This document shows positions 7,110 to 15,460 of a stretch of DNA of 45,369 nt, one piece after another (position 1 is the first letter of the stretch; every line of letters begins with the position of its first letter). This stretch comes from CAYHSW01 sp964431075 (lineage in GTDB: Bacteria; Patescibacteriota; Microgenomatia; JAMCZE01), in NCBI GenBank assembly GCA_964431075.1, contig CAYSID010000006.1:1-45369 (forward strand), read 5' to 3'. The translations under genes were made by a program, and so were the position numbers. The notes beneath the pieces are model-generated. The model made no database searches. It worked only from the letters and a program-made list of their open reading frames with translations, and was not told the DNA's origin.

Positions 7110-8815
7110 AGAAGATACTATTCCTGTTATTTTTTATTTTTGTTTCATTTCAAGTTTCAAATTTCAAATTGAAAATTGTGCTGGCTGAAGCTTGTGATTC
7201 CTCCTGCAGTTCAACAGACGAATGTCAGAAAAAAATCGATGAGTGCAATAAATTGTTAAAAATCTCGGCCGACGCCACAAAACCCCACGAACAAAGAGCG
7301 ACAGAACTTCAAGCTTCCATTGATAACATCAGTAAAAATATGACCGGTCTTATTGCCCTTATTGACAAAAGTAAAAAAATAATTGCTGAACAGGAAAATA
7401 AATTATCCGGGGAACAGAAGATTTTTGAAGAGAAAATAAGAGGTTTTTATGTCAGAAATTATGCCGCGTCGGTGGTCAATTTTCTCCCGTTTTTATTATC
7501 TGACGGGACGGCGGACAGTTTACGGGATTTAACTTACCGACAAAATGAGATTAACCGGGATAAACAGGAAATAACCAGTCTGGTTTTGCAAATAATCGGC
7601 CTTAATGACTCTCGGAAAAAATACGAGGAAAATAAGACTAATTTGGAAATAACCAAAAAAAATCTTGAAGAGGTTCTGGCTCCGATTAAAAAACTCGTCG
7701 ATGAGGCCAAGAAATATCAGTCACAGTTGGCCCAAACTTCGGCGGGACTTTCGGCTCGTCAACAGCAGTTATTGGCAGAAAAAACCGGCAATTTTTCCAC
7801 GACCGTCGGTGATGTTCCGCCGGCTGATGACCCGGCTTCTCGCCCCGACTACAACCCCGGATTCTCCCCCGCGTTCGCGGGGTTTTCCTTTGGGGCGCCG
7901 CACCGCAAGGGGATGAGTCAATATGGATCGTATGGCCGGGCAAAATCCGGACAAAACGCCGAGGAAATATTGCGGGCCTATTACCCCGGAACAGATTTAA
8001 AAAAAGATTATTCGACGGGGATAAACATCCGGGTCAATGGTTACGGGACTTATAATATTGAGGATTACGTCAAGCGTATTTATGAGGTTCCCAATTCCTG
8101 GGGAGATAACGGGGGATATGAGGCTTTGAAGGCCCAAGCAGTGGCGGCTCGGTCTTATGCTCTGGCTTATACCAATAATGGGTCGGGGTCAATTTGTGCC
8201 ACGGAATCCTGTCAGGTTTTCCAGCCGGGCAATAAAGGTGGTAATTGGGAACGGGCGGTCAATGACACCCGGGGTTGGGTGCTGATGGCTGGCGGAGGAC
8301 CCTACTCCGCTTGGTACGCAGCTTCTTCCGGCGGTTATAACACTCCCGGCGGGTGGGATACCAAATGCGGTAATCAGGGATGCTGGACCGGCGACGCCTA
8401 TGAAAAAATCGCCAGTTCTCCCTGGTTTTACAAAGCCTGGTATAAACCGCGTGGCGCTTCGGGGACGCGGTCACACCCGTGGCTTAATAAGGATGAGTTC
8501 GCGGATATTGTCAACGCGGTTATCATGTATAAGAAAGACAGCGGATCAATTTCTCATTTGTCACAAACGGATAAAGCAAATTCAGACACTTGGTCCCGCG
8601 ATACCCTGCGTAATAATTTAGGTGGGGATGCCATCAATAATGTTGATTCCGTTTCCGTAACCTATTCTACCGGTGGGTATACCAGCAATGTTAAACTCCA
8701 AACGGATAAGGGCGAAAAAAACTTTGACGGGGGAGATTTCCGGCAGATTTTTAATATTCGCGCCCCCGGTGAAATCTATCTCGCCAGCAGTTTATTTAAT
8801 ATTGAGAAGAAATGA
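7106..8815 (+). CDS. Secreted SpoIID/LytB-domain protein with N-terminal coiled coil
   Basis: 569 residues from a GTG start. An N-terminal signal-like hydrophobic segment (about 3-25) ends near VLAEA. Residues about 45-225 are predominantly charged and helical, resembling the coiled-coil regulator part of PcsB/CwlO-type hydrolases. The C-terminal half is a SpoIID/LytB domain: HRKGMSQYGSYGRAK (about 271), NIEDYVKRIYEVPNSWG (about 317), then ALKAQAVAARSYALAYT (about 342) and YSAWYAASSGGYN (about 400). SpoIID proteins are lytic transglycosylases or amidase enhancers acting on peptidoglycan outside the membrane. Part of the signal segment derives from a repeat at 7151-7178. A role in cell-wall remodelling during growth or division is inferred. 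Confidence 0.85.
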   Translation: MKKILFLLFFIFVSFQVSNFKLKIVLAEACDSSCSSTDECQKKIDECNKLLKISADATKPHEQRATELQASIDNISKNMTGLIALIDKSKKIIAEQENKLSGEQKIFEEKIRGFYVRNYAASVVNFLPFLLSDGTADSLRDLTYRQNEINRDKQEITSLVLQIIGLNDSRKKYEENKTNLEITKKNLEEVLAPIKKLVDEAKKYQSQLAQTSAGLSARQQQLLAEKTGNFSTTVGDVPPADDPASRPDYNPGFSPAFAGFSFGAPHRKGMSQYGSYGRAKSGQNAEEILRAYYPGTDLKKDYSTGINIRVNGYGTYNIEDYVKRIYEVPNSWGDNGGYEALKAQAVAARSYALAYTNNGSGSICATESCQVFQPGNKGGNWERAVNDTRGWVLMAGGGPYSAWYAASSGGYNTPGGWDTKCGNQGCWTGDAYEKIASSPWFYKAWYKPRGASGTRSHPWLNKDEFADIVNAVIMYKKDSGSISHLSQTDKANSDTWSRDTLRNNLGGDAINNVDSVSVTYSTGGYTSNVKLQTDKGEKNFDGGDFRQIFNIRAPGEIYLASSLFNIEKK

Positions 8816-9115
8816 CATAAGATTTTTTTACAAGTAATAAATTTAAACGAATAATGTATTTAAAATTTTTTATGGTCATTATCATTTAGGGGGTGTTGAA
8901 TTCGCAGGTGTAACTCCTGCGAAGCTAATAAAGAATATTTTATTAAGGCAAAACAGTTAGGAAAAATGGAATTAATTGAATAGAATTTAAACTTACAAAT
9001 ATACCCAAACTCATGCCACGGCTTATTTTTGGATATAGATTTAAATAATAAATATTAATTATGGAAGACGCAATAAATTTAGGAAAAAAACATTATTTAT
9101 AACTGGGGTTATACT
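8816..9115. other. 300-bp gap: hairpin and decayed coding sequence
   Basis: No intact gene. A hairpin lies at 8901-8923. In the frame that continues into the gene at 9116, the sequence looks protein-like but is broken by stops at 8981-8983 and further on; fragments such as KAKQLGKMELIE and IYPNSCHGLFLDIDLNNKY are visible. This could be the eroded front part of the gene at 9116 or a separate dead gene. Confidence 0.4.
8901..8923. repeat. Hairpin related to the 737-759 palindrome
   Basis: TTCGCAGG, a seven-base loop, CCTGCGAA: a perfect 8-bp stem. No T-run follows, so a simple intrinsic terminator is unlikely; same length and GCAGG/CCTGC core as the palindrome at 737-759. Confidence 0.6.
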
Positions 9116-9547
9116 ATGTTACCCGTTGAAGTTAAAATTCCGGCGACAATAAATATTGAAGGCGTAAATTACTTTGCCAAGAAAGAGTTTCATATTAGCT
9201 TATTAGCTGTAGAAAATTATCCGGAAACAGAAAAAATCATCTCCTTAACCAAAAAATTCTTAAAGAGCAAGACTATCAGTTTCAGTAAATTTCTCGATAA
9301 ATTTAGAATTGCCAATCGGGATGACCGGTCATCGATCATTGTTAGGATCGAAGTTAACGGATTAAAAGAATTATTAGATTTATTAGCTAGAGAGTTGGGA
9401 ATCATGATTGAAACGCCTCCGACCCATATTACTTTATATACTTTAGAAAACGGCTTGAGTATCGGTATCAGCAACAAGGCAGACTTGGAAAAGTTGACTA
9501 AACCTGTTAAACTCGAAGCATGCCGAGGATGGATATTGACAAAATAA
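9116..9547 (+). CDS. 2H phosphoesterase-like protein (LigT/2'-5' RNA ligase fold), possibly truncated
   Basis: 143 residues with two His-x-Ser/Thr motifs, FHISLLAV (about residue 26) and THITLYTL (about 103), spaced as in the 2H phosphoesterase superfamily. Such enzymes cleave or ligate 2'-5' bonds or cyclic phosphodiesters in RNA or nucleotides. The family usually has about 180 residues, so this copy is short. Upstream sequence in the same frame carries stops but remains protein-like, so the gene may have lost its N-terminus. A GGGG stretch about 8 nt before the ATG could serve as a weak ribosome site. It overlaps the following PH-domain gene by 28 bases. Confidence 0.6.
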   Translation: MLPVEVKIPATINIEGVNYFAKKEFHISLLAVENYPETEKIISLTKKFLKSKTISFSKFLDKFRIANRDDRSSIIVRIEVNGLKELLDLLARELGIMIETPPTHITLYTLENGLSIGISNKADLEKLTKPVKLEACRGWILTK

Positions 9548-10197
9548 TTGAGGCGCCAAAAACGATGGCGGAAAATATCCCCGCCCCCGGTGAGGCCAAG
9601 ATCGTAAACGATACTGATGTTGAATTAAAGCGTAAATCCGGCGTTGCCCCCCTTTCCGCTTTTCTGGCTTTTCCCGCTAAAGCCAGCTTTACTGGCGAAC
9701 AAAAAGGGGAAGAAATTATTCTGTTGATGCGGGCTCATACTATTACCACACTTCCCTGGCTTTTATTAACTTCTATTTTGTTTCTCGTCCCCTCGCTTCT
9801 TTTCCCCCCGCTTTTTAGATATAACATATTACCCAATTTATCTGCCGGTCAGGTGACCTGTTTAACTTTATTTTGGTATTTAGCGAGTTTCACTTACGGG
9901 TTTATAAACTTTTTGTTTTGGTATTTTAATGTTTATATTGTGACTAATAAACAGGTGGTGGACATTGATTGGTATTCGGTGACCAGCCATAAATTGAGTT
10001 CGGCCTCGATTTTTAAGGTTCAGGATGTAGCTTCAAGACGGAATGGGGTGTTAGCCGGCATTTTTGACTATGGCAATGTGACAATTCAAACAGCCGGCGA
10101 ATTGCCTAATTTTGATTTTACCAACGTACCCCATCCGCAACTGGTTGTCAATAAAATAAAAGAGCTGGCTAACGGGGGAGGCCGATATGAACCTTGA
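9520..10197 (+). CDS. Membrane protein with bacterial PH domain (DUF304/bPH2 type)
   Basis: 225 residues. A disordered N-terminus (1-65) leads to two adjacent membrane spans (about 77-98 and 112-142) with a bacterial PH domain following: YIVTNKQVVDIDWYSVTSHKLSSASIFKVQDVA and NGVLAGIFDYGNVTIQTAG are typical of YdbS/YdbT-like proteins. ATG 9529 or 9565 are alternative starts that would shorten the overlap with the upstream gene. Function unknown; membrane stress or lipid binding is a guess. Overlaps the next small membrane protein by 11 bases. A shorter family member lies at 42314-42802. Confidence 0.75.
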   Translation: MPRMDIDKIIEAPKTMAENIPAPGEAKIVNDTDVELKRKSGVAPLSAFLAFPAKASFTGEQKGEEIILLMRAHTITTLPWLLLTSILFLVPSLLFPPLFRYNILPNLSAGQVTCLTLFWYLASFTYGFINFLFWYFNVYIVTNKQVVDIDWYSVTSHKLSSASIFKVQDVASRRNGVLAGIFDYGNVTIQTAGELPNFDFTNVPHPQLVVNKIKELANGGGRYEP

Positions 10198-10423
10198 TTT
10201 TTTAAACAATATCACTTGGCTTTTTGATCTTGTAATTCTCATTAAACTCTTTGCTTTGGCCCTGGTATTTTTTTATTTTATTTTTGCCTTAATTATTTCC
10301 CGACAGACGTCTTTGATGAATCAGGTGCTGGAGACGAGTTTTACCCCGATTATAAAAATTGTAACTCTGCTTCAGGTTGCGGCTGTCGGACTGCTTTTCT
10401 TTTTAATATTTGCCCTGGTGTAG
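10187..10423 (+). CDS. Small two-span membrane protein, unknown function
   Basis: 78 residues, with hydrophobic spans at about 14-38 (DLVILIKLFALALVFFYFIF) and about 54-78. Between them is SRQTSLMNQVLETSFTPI. Its start overlaps the PH-domain gene and the next gene follows 12 bp later, so it is probably co-expressed with the PH protein. No catalytic residues are apparent. Confidence 0.7.
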   Translation: MNLDFLNNITWLFDLVILIKLFALALVFFYFIFALIISRQTSLMNQVLETSFTPIIKIVTLLQVAAVGLLFFLIFALV

Positions 10424-10435
10424 TAAACTTATTAT

Positions 10436-11851
10436 ATGCACTTTACCGTCACGGACCCCCCGGGACAGATCCTGAACCTTGACACGGTAACGAGTCTTGC
10501 GGATTTAAAAACCGCTCTCGCCCTCGTTTCCGATGCGGCAGCGATTGTGACTCTTGATGGTATCCAGTATTTAGCCGTTAAAGGCAACGCCAAAATAACT
10601 CTAAAAAGAGATGGAGTAGAAATCCCTATTATTACCGCCGGTAGTGAAACAGTTGGGGCTTCCGGAAAAATAAATCCGGCTAACGAGTTTATTCTTTACG
10701 CCGGAAAAGAAAGCGGAGGGTACCGTTTTCCCTCCTCTGCCTCGCTGACAGACATTTATTTAAAACAATATACTTTTGAAAGGTTTGAAGAGTTCAAAAA
10801 TAAAGTCAGGGCAAACAAAAAAGTCTTGCTGACGGTAGGGATAATTGTCTTCTTGATTTACGCTGTTATTCGTCAGGTCAGTTATCGTTTGGAGAACGAC
10901 CGGGGAGTGCGGACTGATCGGGAGATTGCCAGAGTTGAAGAAAAAATTGTCTCCATTATGGAGCTGGCTCAGCTGAACAAGCCTTTGGCCAGAGAGGAAC
11001 TGGAGAGAGAAAAAAATAATTTATTAAAATTCGACGGGAATCAGAAAAAAATTGCCGCCGCGGTTGCCAAAATTGACGCAAAGATAAACGAGGTTTTGGA
11101 TATAAACACGGCAACAGGGGAGATTTTTTACGATTTTTCTTTGACTAAAGAAGGAGTTACCGGGGGACCGGCCTATTATTTGGCGGGTAAATTAACCATG
11201 CTTGATAAAAATTCGGGAACCATTCTTGCGGTTGACGCCAAAAATAAATCCGGGAAAGTAATTGCCACCGATGAGAAGTTCAAAGACGGAAGTTTTCTGT
11301 CGGATAGATACATTTTTACTTCTCGGGGAATTTATGACGATAAAAAAAACTTGGTTATCAAAAAAAGTGATAAGTGGCAGGAAATCGTCGGTATGAATTA
11401 TTACGGCGGAAACATTTATTTATTGGATGAAAAAGCCAATCAAATTTGGAAGTACCTTGGGGGCGTTGGCGAGGCGAAAAATTATTTGTCAGCCGAAACT
11501 AAAGTCGATTTTTCTAACGCAATGATGATGAATATCAATGGTTCTATCTATGTTACGACGGAAGACAAAGTTTTGAAATTTACGTCCGGGAAACCGGAGG
11601 TATTTGATTTGGCGGGACTTGACAAACCCGTGGAGAAAATAACCAAAATCGCCGCGACGGATGATTTACAGAATATTTATCTCTGGGACGAATCTGGCCG
11701 TCGCGTCGTGGTTATTTCTGAAGCCGGTCAGTATCAGTCGCAGTATATTATAGGCGAAAGTCTACAAGTTGATGGCCTTTTCGCCGACGAAACCCTCAAA
11801 AAAATCTTCCTTCTCAACGGGGCAAAAGTTTATTCGATTAATCTAAAATAA
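10436..11851 (+). CDS. Membrane-anchored protein with coiled coil and propeller-like extracellular domain
   Basis: 471 residues. Residues 1-130 form a beta-rich cytoplasmic-looking region that weakly resembles a PP2C-like module (LKRDGVEIPIITAGSET). One membrane span follows (about 134-153, LLTVGIIVFLIYAVIRQV), then a charged coiled coil (about 160-225, REEL and KKIAAAVAKIDAKINE). The C-terminal 240 residues contain repeated short strands such as NIYLLDEKANQIWKYLGG, SIYVTTEDKVLKF and NIYLWDESGRRVVVIS, which look like beta-propeller blades. I do not recognise a named family. A TAAACT box 6 nt before ATG suggests a weak leaderless promoter. Confidence 0.65.
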   Translation: MHFTVTDPPGQILNLDTVTSLADLKTALALVSDAAAIVTLDGIQYLAVKGNAKITLKRDGVEIPIITAGSETVGASGKINPANEFILYAGKESGGYRFPSSASLTDIYLKQYTFERFEEFKNKVRANKKVLLTVGIIVFLIYAVIRQVSYRLENDRGVRTDREIARVEEKIVSIMELAQLNKPLAREELEREKNNLLKFDGNQKKIAAAVAKIDAKINEVLDINTATGEIFYDFSLTKEGVTGGPAYYLAGKLTMLDKNSGTILAVDAKNKSGKVIATDEKFKDGSFLSDRYIFTSRGIYDDKKNLVIKKSDKWQEIVGMNYYGGNIYLLDEKANQIWKYLGGVGEAKNYLSAETKVDFSNAMMMNINGSIYVTTEDKVLKFTSGKPEVFDLAGLDKPVEKITKIAATDDLQNIYLWDESGRRVVVISEAGQYQSQYIIGESLQVDGLFADETLKKIFLLNGAKVYSINLK

Positions 11852-11885
11852 AATCTTCGGCTCTTTGGTATAATTCGGATTGTTT

Positions 11886-11971
11886 GGAGGATATGCCGAG
11901 CGGCTAAGGCAGCAGTTTGCTAAACTGCGACGGAGTTTTTTCGTCGGTGGGTTCGACTCCCACATCCTCCG
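11886..11971 (+). tRNA. tRNA-Ser (anticodon GCT)
   Basis: Acceptor GGAGGAT (11886-11892) pairs perfectly with ATCCTCC (11964-11970); discriminator G. The anticodon stem GCAGT/ACTGC encloses TTGCTAA with anticodon GCT at 11919-11921. A long variable arm (GACGGAG...CGTC) and T loop GGTTCGACTCC are as expected for serine. CCA is not encoded. A TATAAT box at 11869-11874 gives a plausible promoter. Confidence 0.95.
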
Positions 11972-11982
11972 CCCGGTTTTGA

Positions 11983-12064
11983 GGAAAGTGGGCAGGACGG
12001 TAATGCGCGAGTCTTGAAAACTCGTGCCCGCGAGGGCTAAGAGGTTCGACCCCTCTACTTTCCG
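11983..12064 (+). tRNA. tRNA-Ser (anticodon TGA)
   Basis: Acceptor GGAAAGT pairs with ACTTTCC; discriminator G. Anticodon stem CGAGT/ACTCG encloses CTTGAAA, giving TGA at 12015-12017. A long variable arm (GCCCGCGAGGGC) and a GAGGTTCGACCCCTC T-arm are present. Eleven bases after the tRNA-Ser(GCT), so they are probably cotranscribed. CCA not encoded. Confidence 0.95.
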
Positions 12065-12074
12065 CTTAATTGAA

Positions 12075-12428
12075 TTAATAAACACTTTCGTAGTGGGTTA
12101 GACGGGCCAGCGAGTGGTCGGGATTTAAAACGACGGCGATAACATCAATCCGGCAAGGTCTTAATTTTTCTCCCAGATACATGGTTGCCAGATTGCGCAG
12201 GCGCCGGAGTTTATTTTTGCCTACCATCTCCTCCGGTGTTCCAAGCTTTTCTCCAATCTTAGTCTTAACCTCCACAAAAACCATGATTCCGTTTTTTTGA
12301 CAAATAATGTCCAATTCGCCGAATTTATTGGAGTAATTTCTTTCGATGATTTCAAACCTTTGATTTACTAAATAACCGGCGGCCAAATTCTCCCCAACTT
12401 TGCCGGTTATTTTATTGTAAAGTTTCAT
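12075..12428 (-). CDS. yraN: YraN/UPF0102 family endonuclease-like protein
   Basis: 117 residues, normal for UPF0102. The core GENLAAGYLV, NKFGELDIICQKNG and VFVEVKTK is the PD-(D/E)XK-like signature (Asp in GELDI, then ExK). The family is often next to rnhB or yifB/comM and is thought to act on nucleic acids, but its role is unsettled. Its start overlaps the end of the ComM-like gene by 4 bases, so it is translated from the same mRNA. Confidence 0.88.
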   Translation of the reverse strand: MKLYNKITGKVGENLAAGYLVNQRFEIIERNYSNKFGELDIICQKNGIMVFVEVKTKIGEKLGTPEEMVGKNKLRRLRNLATMYLGEKLRPCRIDVIAVVLNPDHSLARLTHYESVY

Positions 12429-13978
12429 ATTACCTGTCGGTATTGGAGAGCTTCGGCCATGTGCGGAGTCTCGATTCTTTGGGCGTTTTCCAGATCAGCG
12501 ATGGTTCGGGCGACTTTTATTAATCGGTAGTAACTGCGGGCCGAAAAATCAAATTTCTCTGCCGCCAGTTTTAGGATATTTTCCGCTTCCGGAGTCAGGA
12601 GGGCGTATTTTTTAACATCGGCGTTTTTCATTTGAGAATTAGTGTAAAATCCCCGGTTCTTAAATCTTTTTTCCTGAATCTTCCGGGCGGCGATCACTTG
12701 TTGTTTGGCCTGTTTGGAAGTAATTTTATTGGGATCGTGTTCGGTAGAGATGGCTAATTTTTCCGTCTCTACCATGGAGACGCAGACAAATAAATCAATC
12801 CGGTCAAGAATCGGGCCGGAAATGCGGTGCCGGTATTTGGCAATTTGTTTATCGGTGCATTTGCATTCCCGCCGGGGATGATTTAAATAACCGCAGGGGC
12901 AGGGATTGATGGCGGCAATTAGTGTAAAACTGGCCGGGTAACGGACATGGCCGGCGGCCCGGACAATTTCCACAGTTTGATCTTCAATGGGTTGGCGCAG
13001 CCCTTCCAAAACTTGACGGGGAAACTCCGGCATTTCGTCCAGAAAAAGAACTCCAAGATGGGCCAGAGAGACTTCGCCCGGCAGAGGGTTTGATCCGCCG
13101 CCGATCATTCCGGCGGCCGAAACACCGTGGTGGGGGCTGCGGAACGGTCGTTTGGAGATTAGAGACTGTCCGGTCGGTAGCATTCCGGAAACGGAGTATA
13201 CCCTGGTGACCTCCAACGCCTCCGGAGGAGACAGGGGAGGGAGAATTCCCGGCAGGGCTTTGGCTAGCATGGTTTTTCCTGTTCCCGGCGGTCCCCACAT
13301 CAGTAAATTATGTCCGCCTGCGGCGGCGATTATTAAGGCCCGCTTTGCCTGCTCCTGCCCGGCAATTTCTGATAAATCAATTTCCACCGCATGAAAATCA
13401 ACAATTTCCCCGGCGGGAATATATTTTAACGGGGGAATTTTTTCGGTGTTTAATAAATGCCCGATTAATTGCTTTAAAGTTTTGACGGGAATGACGGTAA
13501 TATTTTCCACTATCCCGGCTTCGTTGGCGGAAGGTTCCGGCACATAAATTACCGGTTTTGTTTCGTTTTTGCTGGCGGCGGTTTTTTGGACGAACAACCC
13601 CAGCAGTAAAATTCCCCGGGTCGGTCGCAGAGTCCCGTCAAGAGATAATTCTCCATAAAAGTAGCTGTCGACAAGATCGTTGTCAAAATTAAGTTGTTGA
13701 CTGGCCAGCAGGACGCCGATGGCTATCGGCAGGTCATAGGCCGCCCCGTCTTTGGGAAGATCGGCTGGCGCCAGATTAACGGTGATTTTTTTATTGGGGA
13801 AATCCAGGCCGGAATTAATTATCGCTGTCTTAACCCGCTCCCGCGCTTCCTCGACCGCCTTACTTGCCAACCCTACAATCGTAAATCCCGGAAATCCCTT
13901 CTCGGCAACATCAACTTCCACATCAACCGGTACCGTCTCCAATCCCACATTGGCAATACTTTTTATTTTGACTAACAT
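12425..13978 (-). CDS. comM: YifB/ComM-family AAA+ ATPase (Mg-chelatase-like)
   Basis: 517 residues, normal length. Order: N-terminal ChlI-like domain (IVGLASKAVEEARERVK; KITVNLAPADLPKDG), Walker A GPPGTGKT (about 228), Walker B VLFLDEMPEF (about 310), a zinc-type loop CPCGYLNHPRRECKC (about 357) and a C-terminal arginine-rich lid domain (SARSYYRLIKVARTIADL). ComM is a hexameric branch-migration helicase that promotes integration of single-stranded DNA during natural transformation. dprA and comF lie about 8 kb away in the same window. It directly follows the 138-residue membrane protein gene (4 bp gap) in a minus-strand operon. Confidence 0.92.
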   Translation of the reverse strand: MLVKIKSIANVGLETVPVDVEVDVAEKGFPGFTIVGLASKAVEEARERVKTAIINSGLDFPNKKITVNLAPADLPKDGAAYDLPIAIGVLLASQQLNFDNDLVDSYFYGELSLDGTLRPTRGILLLGLFVQKTAASKNETKPVIYVPEPSANEAGIVENITVIPVKTLKQLIGHLLNTEKIPPLKYIPAGEIVDFHAVEIDLSEIAGQEQAKRALIIAAAGGHNLLMWGPPGTGKTMLAKALPGILPPLSPPEALEVTRVYSVSGMLPTGQSLISKRPFRSPHHGVSAAGMIGGGSNPLPGEVSLAHLGVLFLDEMPEFPRQVLEGLRQPIEDQTVEIVRAAGHVRYPASFTLIAAINPCPCGYLNHPRRECKCTDKQIAKYRHRISGPILDRIDLFVCVSMVETEKLAISTEHDPNKITSKQAKQQVIAARKIQEKRFKNRGFYTNSQMKNADVKKYALLTPEAENILKLAAEKFDFSARSYYRLIKVARTIADLENAQRIETPHMAEALQYRQVI

Positions 13979-13982
13979 AAAA

Positions 13983-14399
13983 CTAACTGGAAGAAGGGGT
14001 TTGTCCTCTATTTAATACGGAATCAAATTGAGATTCTTGCCATCCTGCTGTAAGCAGCCGGTTTCGGATTTCGGCCTTGTCTACGCCGAACTTTAGAGCT
14101 TCAGAAATATAATCATCCAAATTTTTGTCAATAATTTGGGGTTGCTCTTGGGTATTTATTGAGAGGAGACCGGACAGAATCTTACAGATAATTGCCCCGG
14201 GAACAACAGCAACCCCAGCCCAAATAACGGCTCCTGCTCCGGCGGTACAGACAACAGAAATAACTATCATTGAAGCTAGACTCCCCGAAAACACACGAGT
14301 TGCGGAATCGAGAAGAACAACTGTCAACAGGGCAATAAAGCCCACAAGCAATTGGAAAAGTGGTTTATTTAACAGTCCAATAAATAATTGTCGGTTCAT
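13983..14399 (-). CDS. Small membrane protein of unknown function
   Basis: 138 residues: two or three hydrophobic segments (about 15-32, 41-60, 64-80), then a soluble tail of about 50 residues. The tail LDDYISEALKFGVDKAEIRNRLLTAGW is helical and resembles short C-terminal domains found on CPR membrane proteins. No family assignment. It overlaps the upstream 354-residue membrane protein by 4 bases and is followed closely by comM. Confidence 0.6.
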   Translation of the reverse strand: MNRQLFIGLLNKPLFQLLVGFIALLTVVLLDSATRVFSGSLASMIVISVVCTAGAGAVIWAGVAVVPGAIICKILSGLLSINTQEQPQIIDKNLDDYISEALKFGVDKAEIRNRLLTAGWQESQFDSVLNRGQTPSSS

Positions 14400-15460
14400 A
14401 GTTTATTATCCCAAACAATTCTCCAATAACGAATAAAAGCTATTATTAAAGTCAGGTAAATAATTGTTCCAAAAGCAACTTCAATCGGAATGTGCGTGAC
14501 TGGAGTTGTAAAGCCGGTAAAATTTTCTACAGCACTTTGAAGATATACTCTGAAGCCATTGTCAATAAGCCATGATTCCAACGGGAAGAAAGCAACGGCA
14601 ATAATTGAAACGTAAACGGCAAACTTACTTTCCTGACTGACCTCTAAATTTAATTTATCGACAATAGTTGTACCCAAGCCAATAAGGATAACCCAAAGAC
14701 CGATTCTAAAAAAACTAATGTCGCGGTAAAGATAAGACCACCAGGGGAAACCCCGATTATCAACTAGGGGTTCAATAAGCAGTTCGAACATAAATACTCC
14801 AACAAAACAAATAAGAAAATTTCGCAGAGCAATTTTTTTCTTGTTAGGAACCAGTGGGACTTTTTCTATTCGAAACGACCAGAATTTATAGAATGCAATA
14901 ATTAATGAAGAAAAGACGGGAGAGTAGTAAAGAATTTCCACCGGGACCCCGGCAAAAAGCATCACGCTGGTCTGAATCACCTCGGGAGCGTAGGTTCTTA
15001 CTCCAATTGCCACCATCGTGATTTCTCCAATAACTGTAAAGATTAGTGGGATAGGTAAGGAAAGTAAAAACCTTTGCCATTCCCTTATTTGAGGGAATAT
15101 TTTGTCAATTACATAAACGTTAAGAATAAACATCGATGTCCAGCAAAGTGTTGGAATCCAACTTATGTCCAAATAATAATACCCAAATCGTCCCAAGTGA
15201 TAAGAATTCCACATGGGGGCAGTAAATAATTCAAAAAGTAAAACCCCCAACCCCATAACGACAAACCTTTTTATGGGTTGGGATATTTTATTTTTGAGAA
15301 AGTAAAAAACTCCACCGGTAAAAAGCAGTGCAAAAAGGATAAACGTCGCGCTTGGGGTGGTTAAAGACTTGTCGATATGACACAGCCGGCTATTAGTTAG
15401 GCAGCCAGCTAAACCGTTGATAAAAGTGGTAATCCGTTCAGGAGTGTATTGTTCTAGCAT
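14396..15460 (-). CDS. Polytopic membrane protein with internal duplication, unknown function
   Basis: 354 residues with about nine or ten membrane spans. Residues 65-196 and 213-348 are a tandem duplication. FVVMGLGVLLFELF...YYLDISW with a following VIDK aligns with FLICFVGVFMFELL...YRDISF with VDK, and GVPVEILYYS...IIAFYKFW aligns with HIPIEVAFGT...IIAFIRYW. Glutamates recur at matching places (77/227, about 146/295, 175/327). Architecture and acidic residues are reminiscent of integral-membrane carotenoid cyclases/hydratases, but I cannot confirm this. It overlaps the radical SAM gene by 23 bases, so the two are likely one functional unit near the lipid operon. Confidence 0.6.
   Translation of the reverse strand: MLEQYTPERITTFINGLAGCLTNSRLCHIDKSLTTPSATFILFALLFTGGVFYFLKNKISQPIKRFVVMGLGVLLFELFTAPMWNSYHLGRFGYYYLDISWIPTLCWTSMFILNVYVIDKIFPQIREWQRFLLSLPIPLIFTVIGEITMVAIGVRTYAPEVIQTSVMLFAGVPVEILYYSPVFSSLIIAFYKFWSFRIEKVPLVPNKKKIALRNFLICFVGVFMFELLIEPLVDNRGFPWWSYLYRDISFFRIGLWVILIGLGTTIVDKLNLEVSQESKFAVYVSIIAVAFFPLESWLIDNGFRVYLQSAVENFTGFTTPVTHIPIEVAFGTIIYLTLIIAFIRYWRIVWDNKL

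Noticed and set aside
8901..8923. Hairpin as intrinsic terminator of the SpoIID-like gene
   Set aside because: No U-run follows the stem and it is about 85 bp from the stop; it fits a repeat family better.
11843..12085. Minus-strand reading frame of about 80 codons across the tRNA genes
   Set aside because: It lies over two clear tRNA-Ser genes on the other strand and has no protein-like features.
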